From: UBA4421 sp002470275
Lineage (GTDB): Bacteria; Pseudomonadota; Gammaproteobacteria; Pseudomonadales; Azotimanducaceae
DNA length: 64,000 bases
Reading direction: 5' to 3'
NCBI GenBank assembly: GCA_913052345.1
Contig: CAJXDR010000007.1
Location: 1-64,000, forward strand
The first letter of the stretch is position 1, and each line of letters begins with the position of its first letter. The position numbers and the translations under genes are program-made. Of this stretch, positions 8,547-17,936 are shown one piece after another. The notes under the pieces were generated by a model. It saw nothing but the letters and a program-made list of their open reading frames with translations, made no database searches and had not been told where the DNA came from.

Positions 8547-10229
8547 ATGAGACGCATCCTGTCGGGGCTGATTGCGCTCCTGCTCCTGTCTCCCGGAGCC
8601 CAGGCGGAACTCGACGTAAGGCTGTCAGATACGATTATTGAAGAATTGGACTCTGTGCAGCTATTGATCCGCGATCGAGGAACGCAGCAGAGCGAGACTC
8701 CCGACCTATCACCCTTAAGTTCGGACTTTCATGTTATGGGCGTCAATACCAGCAGCCAGTACCGCTACACCAACGGCCAAACTCAAAGCTGGGTGGACTA
8801 TCAAATCACACTTCAGCCGAAGACCGTCGGGCGGCTTACAATCCCACCGATCACCATTGGCGATAAACAAACGGTAGCCCTGGCGCTTGACGTGCGAGCC
8901 CTTAACCAAGACACGCGCAACCGGATAGATAGCCTCGTGTTTTACGAGCAGGACTTCTCTGCTGATGCCGTCTATGTCCAGGCCGAATTGATTATGGTCC
9001 GGCGTCTCTTTTATGGCGAAGGGGTACAGCTGTTTGGCGGACAACCTCCCCCGCCGGACATTGTTGATGCGTTAGTGGTGGAGCTAGGCGAAGCACGTAC
9101 CGGCACCACCAATCGCGAGGGCCGCAGCTACGGGGTATTTGAACAACGCTTCGCTATTTTTCCTGAAACCAGTGGCAGGCTCTCAATCCCCGCCGCCAGC
9201 ATTTCCGCCAGTGTTCGGCTATTCGATCAAGGGCGCGTCACGCGTAAGGGCGTTCGTATTCGCACCGAACCCAAAACCATCCTGGTCAAACCCATCCCAT
9301 CGAGCTACCCGAGAAATGAGCCATGGCTGCCTGCCCATTCCCTGCAGATCACTCAATCCCTCACCCCAGACCTGGCAGAAATCAGCACTGGTGAGAGTAT
9401 TCAGCGCCGAATAGCCGTCCAGGTTCGGGGCAACACCGGTGCAAGTATCGCCGGGTTCGACGTCTCTCAGGATGGCGGTAATTTCCGGCTCTATCCTAAA
9501 CCGCCTCAAATTTTAGACGAGGCCCGCAGCGACAGCATGTATGGTCAGCGAATATGGACAGCGGATATCGTGCCATTGATGCCAGGGGCTCAAAGCCTGC
9601 CGGGCCTTTCCATCTCTTGGTGGAATACGGATACCGACGCTCTCCAGGTCACGACGCTGGACGCTCTCGCTCTGACCGTGATTGGCGCAGCCGCTCCGGA
9701 CACCATCTCAGCAGCAATACCCCGCGAAAAACCCGATTCCGTTTCAAAGGTGCCTGCCGAACCCGTCTCTGATAACGGCGGGATGAGCCTGTCCAGTTTT
9801 CTGAAAGGGCTAGTGGGGGGGCTGATAGGCTGCGCGATTCTGCTGATCTGCATCACCCTTTATCGAAAGATCAGGGTGTCAGGCCATCGCCTTGGGCACG
9901 CCAAGCGCGACCTGGACACGCTTCAGGGCACCCTGCTTCACGCCATCGATAGCGGTCGGGTTGCCACGATTCGCCCCGCCCTGTCGGCTTATGTAGAAGC
10001 TCGGTTCCGGGTAGGGCCAAGCGCAGGTCTTGAGGCCTTTGCACAGAGCTCGCCGCTAGCCGGCCCCTTCCTTGAGGCGCTCGCGCGAAACGCTTTTTCC
10101 CAGGCCTCAGATCAAGACGCCACCCTCAATGCGGATCAGATCGACAACGGCAGGCGCGCTGTAACGCGCCTAACCAGCCCGAGCCGTAGACCTAAGCGTG
10201 CCTCTCTGCCCCCGCTGTATGCGGGTTGA
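8547..10229 (+). CDS. batD: BatD-like exported and membrane-anchored protein
   Basis: This is the last gene of the moxR-bat cluster. The ATG at 8547 opens a signal peptide (MRRILSGLIALLLLSPGAQA). A TTG at 8517 that overlaps the previous gene would add ten residues and cannot be excluded. The body is Ig-like beta-rich sequence typical of BatD (DYQITLQPKTVGRLTIPPITIG; RTEPKTILVKPIP). One membrane helix lies near residue 415 (GLVGGLIGCAILLICITLY), followed by a cytoplasmic tail. The gene converges with pepN across four bases. BatD is thought to act in the periplasm with the VWA proteins; its function is unproven. Confidence 0.88.
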   Translation: MRRILSGLIALLLLSPGAQAELDVRLSDTIIEELDSVQLLIRDRGTQQSETPDLSPLSSDFHVMGVNTSSQYRYTNGQTQSWVDYQITLQPKTVGRLTIPPITIGDKQTVALALDVRALNQDTRNRIDSLVFYEQDFSADAVYVQAELIMVRRLFYGEGVQLFGGQPPPPDIVDALVVELGEARTGTTNREGRSYGVFEQRFAIFPETSGRLSIPAASISASVRLFDQGRVTRKGVRIRTEPKTILVKPIPSSYPRNEPWLPAHSLQITQSLTPDLAEISTGESIQRRIAVQVRGNTGASIAGFDVSQDGGNFRLYPKPPQILDEARSDSMYGQRIWTADIVPLMPGAQSLPGLSISWWNTDTDALQVTTLDALALTVIGAAAPDTISAAIPREKPDSVSKVPAEPVSDNGGMSLSSFLKGLVGGLIGCAILLICITLYRKIRVSGHRLGHAKRDLDTLQGTLLHAIDSGRVATIRPALSAYVEARFRVGPSAGLEAFAQSSPLAGPFLEALARNAFSQASDQDATLNADQIDNGRRAVTRLTSPSRRPKRASLPPLYAG

Positions 10230-10233
10230 GCGG

Positions 10234-12900
10234 TTACGCTAAGGACTTGGTGACGATTTCATATAAATCCTTGGATAGGCTGGGGCGGTCTGAAAGGAGC
10301 TGAAGTTGATTTCTCATTAACCGCTGACGAGTCAAATCGTATCGACCCAGACGCGTTAGAGGGGTCGCTAGACGGGCAGCCAACTGTGGATTAAGGCCGT
10401 CGATCACTGCCACGGCCTGTCCCAAAAACTCATAGCCGCTGCCGTTCAGGGCATGGAAGCGACGATTGTTCAACATACCGAAAGCCCCGTAGACCGAGCG
10501 CGCTCGATTCGGATTACGTTGATCAAAGGCTGGATGTGCCACTAAGGCCTGTAACCCATCAATGTCGATCTGGGGACTTTGCGCCTGCAGATTGAACCAA
10601 AGGTCAATCACCAAGGCGTGGTCCTGCCAGGTCTCATAAAACTCCGCGAACAGGGATCTGCGGAACTCCGCAGATAAAACCTGACTGCGGGAGGCGATGG
10701 ACAACACCGCCCGACGATCCGTTAGATTATCCGCTGCGCGATATCGCGCCATCAGAGCATCCTCAAGGGCCACGCCATCGAGTGTCTTGCTCCAATAGCC
10801 AAAGGCAACATTACCCAATGCCCGCCTGGCCATGCCTAGGGCATCAGAGGTGTAGCCCTGACCTGATTCGCATCTGTCTACTAACTCTGCCCACAGCGCC
10901 CCATGCTCGGTGGCCACCCGCAATAACGCTCCATCACGGACATCAAGAAGTTGATCAACGTCGAAGCCCTTCAACTGTTCAAAGAGGTAATTTTCTGCGG
11001 GCACCGAAAGCATCGTGGCCGCCAACATCAGTTGTTCAGAGTTATCCCACTCGGAAATAGAGCGAGCCAATTGGCCAAGCACCGCTACGGGATCCGTGGT
11101 GGGATTTTCCTGGGCTGCATCAAATAGCTTTAGCCAAAGGGTCTGCAGGGAATCCCAGCGCACGAAGCCGTCCTTATCGTGCATAACCAGAAAGCCATGC
11201 TCCTCATCACTGCGCGGATATTCCACCAGCACGGGTGCAGAAAAACCCCTCAAGAAACTCACCACCGGCTTCGTCGACAAACCGCGAACGATCAACTCCG
11301 TTTTTTCCTGCCGGATGCCAAGCATCAACGTCTCACCCTGATCACGGATTTGACACTCTCCAAATGCTGTGGAGAACTCAAGATCAGACCAGGACAGGGG
11401 CTGCCCCTGTTGATCAATCAGCCCCACGCTCAGCGGCATATGATACGGCAACGCCTCGGGTTGACCCGCAAGAGACGCACCGCGCTGGGTAACGGTTATT
11501 TGCAATACGCCCTGGTCGAAATGCTCCGCCACGGAGAGGGTGGGGGTTCCGGCTTGGGTATACCAACGCTTGAACTGATCTAAATCAATTTGCCCCACTT
11601 CTGCCATGGCTGCGGCAAAGTCATCTGTGGTCGCCGCGGTACCGTCGTGTCGTTCGAAGTAAAGATCGGTGGCGTGACGAAAGGCTTCATCACCCAGCAG
11701 ACTACGGTACATGGCGACCACCTCTGCCCCCTTTTCATAAATAGTCGTCGTATAAAAGTTCGATATTTCTAGGTAGCTCGCCGGCCTTACCGGATGCGCC
11801 AAGGGGCTCGCATCTTCGGCAAACTGGACCGCGCGTAAAAAACTTACGTCCTCAATGCGCTTAACCGCCCGAGAATTCATGTCGCTTGAAAATTCTGCGT
11901 CTCGAAAGACCGTGAAGCCTTCTTTCAAGCTTAGCTGGAACCAATCGCGACAGGTCACGCGATTACCCGACCAATTATGAAAATATTCGTGGGCCACAAC
12001 GGCCTCGACGCGCTGGAAGGCCTCATCCGTAGCGGTATCCGCCGTCGCCAGAACACAGGAGGTGTTGAAGATATTGAGTCCTTTGTTCTCCATCGCCCCC
12101 ATGTTGAAATCTTCAACGGCTACAATCATGAAAATGTCCAGGTCGTATTCACGGCCAAAGCGTTGCTCGTCCCAACGCATGGATCGTTTCAAAACGTCCA
12201 TGGCATAACCGCATTGGTCAATATTGTGCGGCTCCGAATAAATCATCAGATCAACCTTTCGACCGCTGAGGGTAGTAAACGTGTCCTCTAGCAAAGCCAG
12301 GTTGCCCGCCACCAGGGCAAAGAGGTAGCTGGGTTTCTTAAAGGGGTCCTGCCAAACCGCTTGCAGCCTGCCATCTTCGAGCCGAGTTCTAGAGACCAAG
12401 TTGCCATTGGACAGCAGGGTCGGATAACGCTCTGCGTCAGCCGTGATGGTGGTTGTGAATTTAGCGAGCACATCTGGACGATCCTGATAGTAGGTGATCT
12501 TGCGAAAACCCTCGGCTTCGCATTGGGTGCAGTACATGGCGCTAGATTTATAAAGCCCCTCTAGCGCCGTATTCTTTTGAGGATAAATCTCACTCACCAC
12601 CTCAACTTCATGGGATTCACCGAGTCCGGGGATGCGAAGGGTTTCATCATCTAGGGCATATTCGTTACTGCTCAACGAACGCCCATCCAGCTTCAGCGAC
12701 ACCAGCGTTTGATCTTCACCAAAGAGCAGAAGCTCAGAGGCCGCCTCTCGTAGCCGACGCACAGATAGCGTGGACGTTACCCGGGTGACTTCGTCGCTGA
12801 TATCAAATTCAAGCCTTACCTCATCCGTTGTATAGTCTGGCGGTGCGTAATCTACCAGCCTGATTGCCCTAGGTTGAGTTTCCAGAATTTGAGCTGACAT
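10234..12900 (-). CDS. pepN: Aminopeptidase N (M1 family)
   Basis: A zinc aminopeptidase that removes N-terminal residues from peptides in the cytoplasm. At 888 residues it matches the bacterial PepN subfamily. The substrate-binding motif GAMEN is at 268-272. The zinc site HEYFH is at 304-308, with the third ligand Glu at 327 (KEGFT). The C-terminal half (about 545-888) is the helical domain of the DUF3458 type. It is a single gene, divergent from xdhC across 240 bp. Confidence 0.97.
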   Translation of the reverse strand: MSAQILETQPRAIRLVDYAPPDYTTDEVRLEFDISDEVTRVTSTLSVRRLREAASELLLFGEDQTLVSLKLDGRSLSSNEYALDDETLRIPGLGESHEVEVVSEIYPQKNTALEGLYKSSAMYCTQCEAEGFRKITYYQDRPDVLAKFTTTITADAERYPTLLSNGNLVSRTRLEDGRLQAVWQDPFKKPSYLFALVAGNLALLEDTFTTLSGRKVDLMIYSEPHNIDQCGYAMDVLKRSMRWDEQRFGREYDLDIFMIVAVEDFNMGAMENKGLNIFNTSCVLATADTATDEAFQRVEAVVAHEYFHNWSGNRVTCRDWFQLSLKEGFTVFRDAEFSSDMNSRAVKRIEDVSFLRAVQFAEDASPLAHPVRPASYLEISNFYTTTIYEKGAEVVAMYRSLLGDEAFRHATDLYFERHDGTAATTDDFAAAMAEVGQIDLDQFKRWYTQAGTPTLSVAEHFDQGVLQITVTQRGASLAGQPEALPYHMPLSVGLIDQQGQPLSWSDLEFSTAFGECQIRDQGETLMLGIRQEKTELIVRGLSTKPVVSFLRGFSAPVLVEYPRSDEEHGFLVMHDKDGFVRWDSLQTLWLKLFDAAQENPTTDPVAVLGQLARSISEWDNSEQLMLAATMLSVPAENYLFEQLKGFDVDQLLDVRDGALLRVATEHGALWAELVDRCESGQGYTSDALGMARRALGNVAFGYWSKTLDGVALEDALMARYRAADNLTDRRAVLSIASRSQVLSAEFRRSLFAEFYETWQDHALVIDLWFNLQAQSPQIDIDGLQALVAHPAFDQRNPNRARSVYGAFGMLNNRRFHALNGSGYEFLGQAVAVIDGLNPQLAARLATPLTRLGRYDLTRQRLMRNQLQLLSDRPSLSKDLYEIVTKSLA

Positions 12901-13140
12901 ACGTTGTTTCCCGTTAACTTTTCGAGCACCAAAATCTAGGCCCGAGTGCTGTTGCTTTTCCGCTTCTTCCTGCGTCGGCTCCGGGACCAGCGGTGATGAT
13001 GGCCTAACCCGAGCAAGCGCTTCAGTATCGCGGATTCTTCAGCCGTTGCAATCCACGAACAGGGCTTGGAATCTGAACTGCCGTTGACCCCATAGGGCAC
13101 CAGACTTTCCTGCCTCCCTACGATCTTGTAGGCTCTCTCC

Positions 13141-14130
13141 ATGCTTCAAAATGTCGACAAAGAGGTCATTCAGCAGGTCAACCAATGGCTGCTTGCGGAC
13201 CGTGCCTGTTGGTTAGCAACCGTGGTGCAAACCTGGGGCTCCTCGCCCAGGCCCGTGGGATCGCTGCTTGCCTGCAACGCTGACGGTGAGATGGTCGGGT
13301 CCCTGTCCGGGGGCTGTGTTGAAGATGACCTCATGGAAAGATTGACCGAAGGCAGGCTCGCTGCCCACGCGCCCCAGTACTTTCAGTACGGCGTGACGGC
13401 CGAGGAAACGGAGAAATTCGGCCTGCCCTGTGGCGGTCATCTGGATATCCTGGTGGAGCCTCATGCCCCAAGCGAAGCGGTTCGGTCTCAGTTTCTTGCC
13501 ATTGAGACGGCCTTGGAAGAACGTCGCTGCATACGCCGAATCGTCACGCTGAAGCCTGGCGGCTTTGAAACCATTCCTGACGTCGACTATGCACCGCTTT
13601 CCTGGAACCCAGCAGATGAAACGCTAACCCATACCCTAGGCCCTCGGAACCAACTCTTTATCATCGGCGCCGGCATGGTGAGCCAATACCTGGCCCAGAT
13701 GGCCAAATGCCTGGACTATCACATTACGGTGTGCGACCCACGAACCGAGCTGCTCGACCAGTTTCCGGTGCCTGACGTAAGCAAGACCGATCTCATGCCG
13801 GACGATGCGGTCAGAGCGTACGCAGATGATCCGGCCACGGCCATTGTCGCTCTTACCCATGACCCTCGTATTGACGATATGGGACTGATGGAAGCCCTTG
13901 AGACCCAGGCTTTTTACATCGGCGCCATGGGTTCCACCAAATCCTCTGCCAGCAGACGAGAAAGACTGATGGCACTTGAGGTGAGCGAACAGAATATCGA
14001 TCGCCTGCACGCCCCCATCGGCTTGCCCATTGGCAGCAAAACACCCCCAGAGATCGCCGTCGCCATCATCGCGGAAATAACTGCGGTCCGAAAAAACATT
14101 CTTGCCCAAGCGCGATCTGAAGGGGTCTAG
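13141..14130 (+). CDS. xdhC: XdhC/CoxI family molybdenum-hydroxylase maturation factor
   Basis: XdhC proteins bind molybdenum cofactor, promote its sulfuration and load it into xanthine-dehydrogenase-type enzymes. The N-terminal XdhC/CoxI domain is clear (TWGSSPRPVGSLLA, GSLSGGCVEDDL, FGLPCGGHLDILVEP). The C-terminal Rossmann domain has FIIGAGMVSQYLAQMA (about 177-192) and YIGAMGSTKSSASRRERL. The stop TAG shares one base with the GTG start of the mocA-like gene, so the two are translationally coupled. No hydroxylase subunit gene lies in the window, so the client enzyme is elsewhere or missing. Confidence 0.93.
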   Translation: MLQNVDKEVIQQVNQWLLADRACWLATVVQTWGSSPRPVGSLLACNADGEMVGSLSGGCVEDDLMERLTEGRLAAHAPQYFQYGVTAEETEKFGLPCGGHLDILVEPHAPSEAVRSQFLAIETALEERRCIRRIVTLKPGGFETIPDVDYAPLSWNPADETLTHTLGPRNQLFIIGAGMVSQYLAQMAKCLDYHITVCDPRTELLDQFPVPDVSKTDLMPDDAVRAYADDPATAIVALTHDPRIDDMGLMEALETQAFYIGAMGSTKSSASRRERLMALEVSEQNIDRLHAPIGLPIGSKTPPEIAVAIIAEITAVRKNILAQARSEGV

Positions 14131-14774
14131 TGCAGCAAAAAACAGAGCAGTGCTGCAGTGCTCTGCTGCTCGGTGCCGGCCTGGGAAGACGCTTCGGCAC
14201 CGATAAGCGGCTGGCCCGGCTCGGAGCCGCCAGCGTGGCGGAACAGACCGCCAGGCGCTATGCCCAAACCTTCTCCCAGCTCTTTATCGTATTGCGCCAA
14301 GGCGACGAGAGCCTGGCCGAGATACTGTCGCCGTTTGCCAAGATCGTCTTGAGCGAGCGAGCGCATCAGGGCATGGGGGCTTCCCTAGCCGACGGCATGC
14401 AAAGCCTAATGGGAGCCTCGGCCTGTCCCTGGGCCTTTGTCGGCCTGCTCGACATGCCCTTTATTCGGCAGGAAACCCTTGATTCTCTCCAGCAGGTGGC
14501 GCTGACGTCGTCAAAGCTAATCATTCGCCCGACGCTGAGCCAGGAGATACCCGTGCCCGAGGCTACACCAAGACAGGGTCACCCTGTCGGCTTTCACGCC
14601 TCACTGTTCCAGGACCTTTGTCGTTCTGAAGGTGACAGGGGGGCTAAACACCTCCTTCAAGCGCGCGCTGGGGCGGTACAGGACCACCTTTTAGAAGACT
14701 TGGGTATCCTGGCGGATATTGATCGCCCAGAAGACTTAGCGCGCTGGTCTGCCCTGCTCCCCTCGTCGGGCTAA
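14130..14774 (+). CDS. MocA-like nucleotidyltransferase (molybdenum cofactor cytidylyltransferase type)
   Basis: MocA-type enzymes attach CMP to molybdopterin to make the cofactor form used by xanthine-dehydrogenase-family enzymes. The 214-residue product has the NTP-binding loop ALLLGAGLGRRFGTDKRLARLG near the N-terminus, a central GLLDMPF metal-binding Asp, and the family motif RQGHPVGF followed by GDRGAKHLL. The start is GTG at 14130, overlapping the xdhC stop. Coupling to xdhC supports the MocA assignment over MobA. The gene ends in a 4-bp convergent overlap with nadK. Confidence 0.85.
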   Translation: MQQKTEQCCSALLLGAGLGRRFGTDKRLARLGAASVAEQTARRYAQTFSQLFIVLRQGDESLAEILSPFAKIVLSERAHQGMGASLADGMQSLMGASACPWAFVGLLDMPFIRQETLDSLQQVALTSSKLIIRPTLSQEIPVPEATPRQGHPVGFHASLFQDLCRSEGDRGAKHLLQARAGAVQDHLLEDLGILADIDRPEDLARWSALLPSSG

Positions 14775-15679
14775 GGCAGCTTCTGACCACCCAAGCGACT
14801 CGCCCAATCCAGCTTCGATCGACATGCCTGATAAAAGCTATGGCCCGAGGGATAAAGCAGCCGCAAGCGAGATGGAAATTTCCGAATCTGAAGCTCGTCG
14901 CCGATGGCGAGCGGCATATTGACCTGCGAGTCACAGCTCACCTGTGGTTCAACACCTCTCAGTTCGATAAGGCGCATCTTGAGGGTGCCGTCACCGGGCA
15001 CCACAAGAGGCCGAGACGTGAGCGTATGCGGGAACATAGGGACAATGACGATGGCATCCAGCTGGGGATGCATAATGGGTCCGCCTGCGGACAGAGCATA
15101 GGCCGTAGACCCGGTCGGACTGGCAACAATCAGACCATCCGAGCGCTGGTCATAGACAAAGTCGTCATTTAGCCAGAGGGCAAATTCCATCATCCTGGTC
15201 ACGCCAGGACTCACAACAATGTCGTTCAAGGCCGTTTGGCGGGCAATGACCCTACCCTCTCGATGCACCGAGGCTTCCAAGAGAAAGTGTTCCTCAATGG
15301 TGAACTGACCCGCCAAAATTTCAGTCAGGTTACTTTCGATTTGCTCCGGCGAGATCGCCGCCAAAAACCCGAGCCCGCCGCGGTTCACGCCCAGCACCGG
15401 TACATCCGATGAGGCTAGCTCGCGACCAAACCCTAGCAGGCTGCCATCTCCTCCTACGACGATGACCAAATCAACCTGCTCGGCCATATCGCTAATCGCA
15501 CACCCCTGGCGGGACGACGTTCCCATACCCGCGGCCGCCAAGGCATCCAATGTCTCCGGCCCAAAGACCACGCGCACGCCATTGGCCAACAGCACGGCTT
15601 CTACAGCGCATACACTGTCGATAATCGTATCCGTGTGTCGTCGCGCAACGACCGCTACGACGCTGAATGAATCATTCAA
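14771..15679 (-). CDS. nadK: NAD kinase
   Basis: Phosphorylates NAD+ to NADP+ using ATP. The 302-residue protein carries the diagnostic GGDG (76-79) and NRGGLGFLAAI (99-109). Downstream it has DGLIVASPTGSTAYALSAGGPI, the conserved nucleotide-binding region. The length is normal for the family. It is divergent from cysE across about 200 bp and converges with the mocA-like gene. Confidence 0.97.
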   Translation of the reverse strand: MNDSFSVVAVVARRHTDTIIDSVCAVEAVLLANGVRVVFGPETLDALAAAGMGTSSRQGCAISDMAEQVDLVIVVGGDGSLLGFGRELASSDVPVLGVNRGGLGFLAAISPEQIESNLTEILAGQFTIEEHFLLEASVHREGRVIARQTALNDIVVSPGVTRMMEFALWLNDDFVYDQRSDGLIVASPTGSTAYALSAGGPIMHPQLDAIVIVPMFPHTLTSRPLVVPGDGTLKMRLIELRGVEPQVSCDSQVNMPLAIGDELQIRKFPSRLRLLYPSGHSFYQACRSKLDWASRLGGQKLP

Positions 15680-15878
15680 GGCAGCCTTCCATCCAATAAG
15701 GTTCTCGCGATTATTTCACTCATCAGCAAGCAAAGGGAACCTCCATGATGCACCCTCGCCAACGACCCTGGCTGCAACCTGTGACCGTTCGGCGGACAGG
15801 CTGACGGCACAGTATGTGGTACTTGCAAAACTGAGGCGAGGGACTAGGCTGACCATCTCCAGCAAGGAGTATGCGGTG

Positions 15879-16745
15879 ATGGCAGCCCAGACCAGTTCCC
15901 AGCACTTAGAGCAGCGTTTTTCTGAAGTCATTTCAGGCGCGGACAATTTAGACATCAAGACTCTGCCAAGCCGCGGCGCGCTATGGCCGCTGATGCGAGC
16001 AGAGGCAGAGCGTAGGGCCATTGAAGAACCTATTTTGGGCAGCTACTTCTACGCCACCATCCTCAATCACAACAGTTTTGCCAATGCCCTGAGCTTTCGC
16101 CTAGCCAGCAAGCTGGATAATCCCATGCTGCCCACCATGCTGATCAGAGACGTCATTGCAGAGGCCTGCGACGACGACCCCGAAGTCTTGGGGGCCGCCG
16201 AGATCGATATTATCGCGACCTATAGCCGGGATCCGGCCTGTTCAGATTTGTCCAGTGCCTTCCTGTTTTTCAAGGGCTATCACGCACTCCAGGCCCACCG
16301 TATCGCCCACTGGCTTTGGCGGCAGGGACGGCATACCTTAGCCCAGTTTTTTCAAAATCAGATTAGCGTGACCCTAGGCGTGGATATTCACCCCGCAGCC
16401 AAGGTAGGTTCCGGCATCATGTTCGATCACGCGACCGGGATCGTCATCGGAGAAACGGCCGTCGTGGAGGACGATGTCTCTATTCTGCACTCGGTCACTC
16501 TAGGGGGTACCGGTAAGAGCACTGGCGATCGGCATCCCAAAATTCGCAAGGGCGTCCTCCTGTCAGCGGGCTGCAAGATTATCGGTAATATTGAGATTGG
16601 TGAAAATGCGAAAGTGGGTGCTGGCAGCGTCGTTTTAGAGAACGTGCCCCCACATGTCACCGTTGTCGGGGTGCCCGCGAAAATTGTGGGCGCGCCACAC
16701 AATCAAGTTCCCGCTCACGATATGGACCACCTGCTTGACAGCTAA
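15879..16745 (+). CDS. cysE: Serine O-acetyltransferase
   Basis: Transfers acetyl from acetyl-CoA to serine, the entry step of cysteine synthesis. The frame is open far upstream, but ATG 15879 has AAGGAG eight bases before it and gives 288 residues starting MAAQTSSQHLEQRF. The N-terminal helical domain is followed by the left-handed beta-helix (about 165-270) with VDIHPAAKVGSGIMFDHATG and the catalytic histidine region SVTLGGTGKSTGDRHPKI. Two genes downstream is a D-cysteine desulfhydrase-like gene, so sulfur amino acid functions sit close together, though probably not in one transcript. Confidence 0.95.
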   Translation: MAAQTSSQHLEQRFSEVISGADNLDIKTLPSRGALWPLMRAEAERRAIEEPILGSYFYATILNHNSFANALSFRLASKLDNPMLPTMLIRDVIAEACDDDPEVLGAAEIDIIATYSRDPACSDLSSAFLFFKGYHALQAHRIAHWLWRQGRHTLAQFFQNQISVTLGVDIHPAAKVGSGIMFDHATGIVIGETAVVEDDVSILHSVTLGGTGKSTGDRHPKIRKGVLLSAGCKIIGNIEIGENAKVGAGSVVLENVPPHVTVVGVPAKIVGAPHNQVPAHDMDHLLDS

Positions 16746-16979
16746 GGGCCCCGGCGGGCGGGCCCACCGGGCGGAAAGGTTCCAAGGACGGCGATTGATC
16801 GGCCTAGCTGGGTTCCCAGCCTCCTCCGGCACGTTACAGGTTGGCTAATGAATCTACTTCAAACATTTACCCCTTTACCGCTAGCCAGGCGGCGGACAGT
16901 TTGCCAACATCCGCAGGGTGAAGAACAATAAATGGCTCACATAATCAGCCAGTAACATCCAGCGTCCGGGGGACCTAAG

Positions 16980-17936
16980 TTGACCAGGGCAGATCAAGCC
17001 AAAATCACGGTGATCGGTGCGATTTCCTATGACGAGATTCTCGCGTCGGATACGATTTTTGGTCCCGATGGACCCGGCCTGAACTGTAAGATTGTATCGC
17101 GCGCCCACCACCTAGGAGGCTGCGGCGGAAACATCGCCTACGGCCTAGTGCAGCATGGCCTATCGCCGGAGCTGATCTCTATTGCCGGGAAGGGTGATTT
17201 CAAGACCTACGCCACAAACCTCTCGCGACTCTCCATCGCCGCAGACAGTATCCTGGCGGTGCCCTATCGAAGCTGCGCTCGAGCGCTGATTGTGACCGAC
17301 CCCGAGGGCACCCAGTTCACCGCCTTCGAACCCGAGCCCGAGATCACCTTGGGCGACTGGAAAAGCCTGCTTGAACACAGCAACCTGCGCCACAATAAGA
17401 TTCTAATTTGTGCGCCCTTTCCTCAACAGCGACAACTCATCGCTCTCGAGTACGCGGCTCAGGTTAACCCCGACTGCCTGAAAATTTGGTGTCCGGGACA
17501 GTACGCCGATCGGTTAGATGCAAACCAACTGACATCCTTTGCCCCACACTGGGACATCCTCATCTGTAACGCCCAGGAGATGGAAAACCTTCAGCGGTTA
17601 GGCACCTTCGACTGGCGAGACAAGCTTTGCTTGGTGACTGATGGACCCCGGCCGGTGCGCGTCCGACTGCCGGATCAGAGTCAACGTACCATTCCAATTC
17701 CACGAATCGAACGCGCCGGAGAGGAAGATCCCACAGGGTGCGGTGACGCCATGATTGCGGGCTTCGCAGCCGCCCTCCTAGGCCATATCGAGGATGGTGG
17801 GACACCCAAGTGGATCAACAAGCTTAATGCCATCGTCAGAAACGGCATCCGAAATGCTCAGCGATGTTTCGCCAGCGTGGGGTCTCAAAACTACCAGCAC
17901 GTTGAGGCAGTCGATAGAAATATCCAGGAGTCATGA
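16980..17936 (+). CDS. PfkB-family carbohydrate/nucleoside kinase
   Basis: An ATP-dependent kinase of the ribokinase/PfkB fold, 318 residues. The N-terminal ITVIGAISYDEIL and the di-glycine region HHLGGCGGNIAYGL form the substrate site. DPTGCGDAMIAGF near residue 250 is the family signature containing the anion hole and catalytic Asp. Adenosine kinase-like and sugar kinase activities cannot be told apart from sequence alone. The start appears to be TTG at 16980. The stop overlaps the next gene in ATGA, so the two are coupled. Confidence 0.82.
   Translation: MTRADQAKITVIGAISYDEILASDTIFGPDGPGLNCKIVSRAHHLGGCGGNIAYGLVQHGLSPELISIAGKGDFKTYATNLSRLSIAADSILAVPYRSCARALIVTDPEGTQFTAFEPEPEITLGDWKSLLEHSNLRHNKILICAPFPQQRQLIALEYAAQVNPDCLKIWCPGQYADRLDANQLTSFAPHWDILICNAQEMENLQRLGTFDWRDKLCLVTDGPRPVRVRLPDQSQRTIPIPRIERAGEEDPTGCGDAMIAGFAAALLGHIEDGGTPKWINKLNAIVRNGIRNAQRCFASVGSQNYQHVEAVDRNIQES

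Noticed and set aside
7802..8641. 279-codon frame overlapping batBC in another frame
   Set aside because: Shadow frame caused by Gln/Glu-rich coding; its product is Arg/Pro/Ser-rich low complexity.
12936..13142. Possible 68-codon gene antisense to the pepN-xdhC gap
   Set aside because: No recognisable family, a low-complexity basic end (RSRRRKKRK), and its start overlaps the xdhC start on the other strand. Not enough support to call it.
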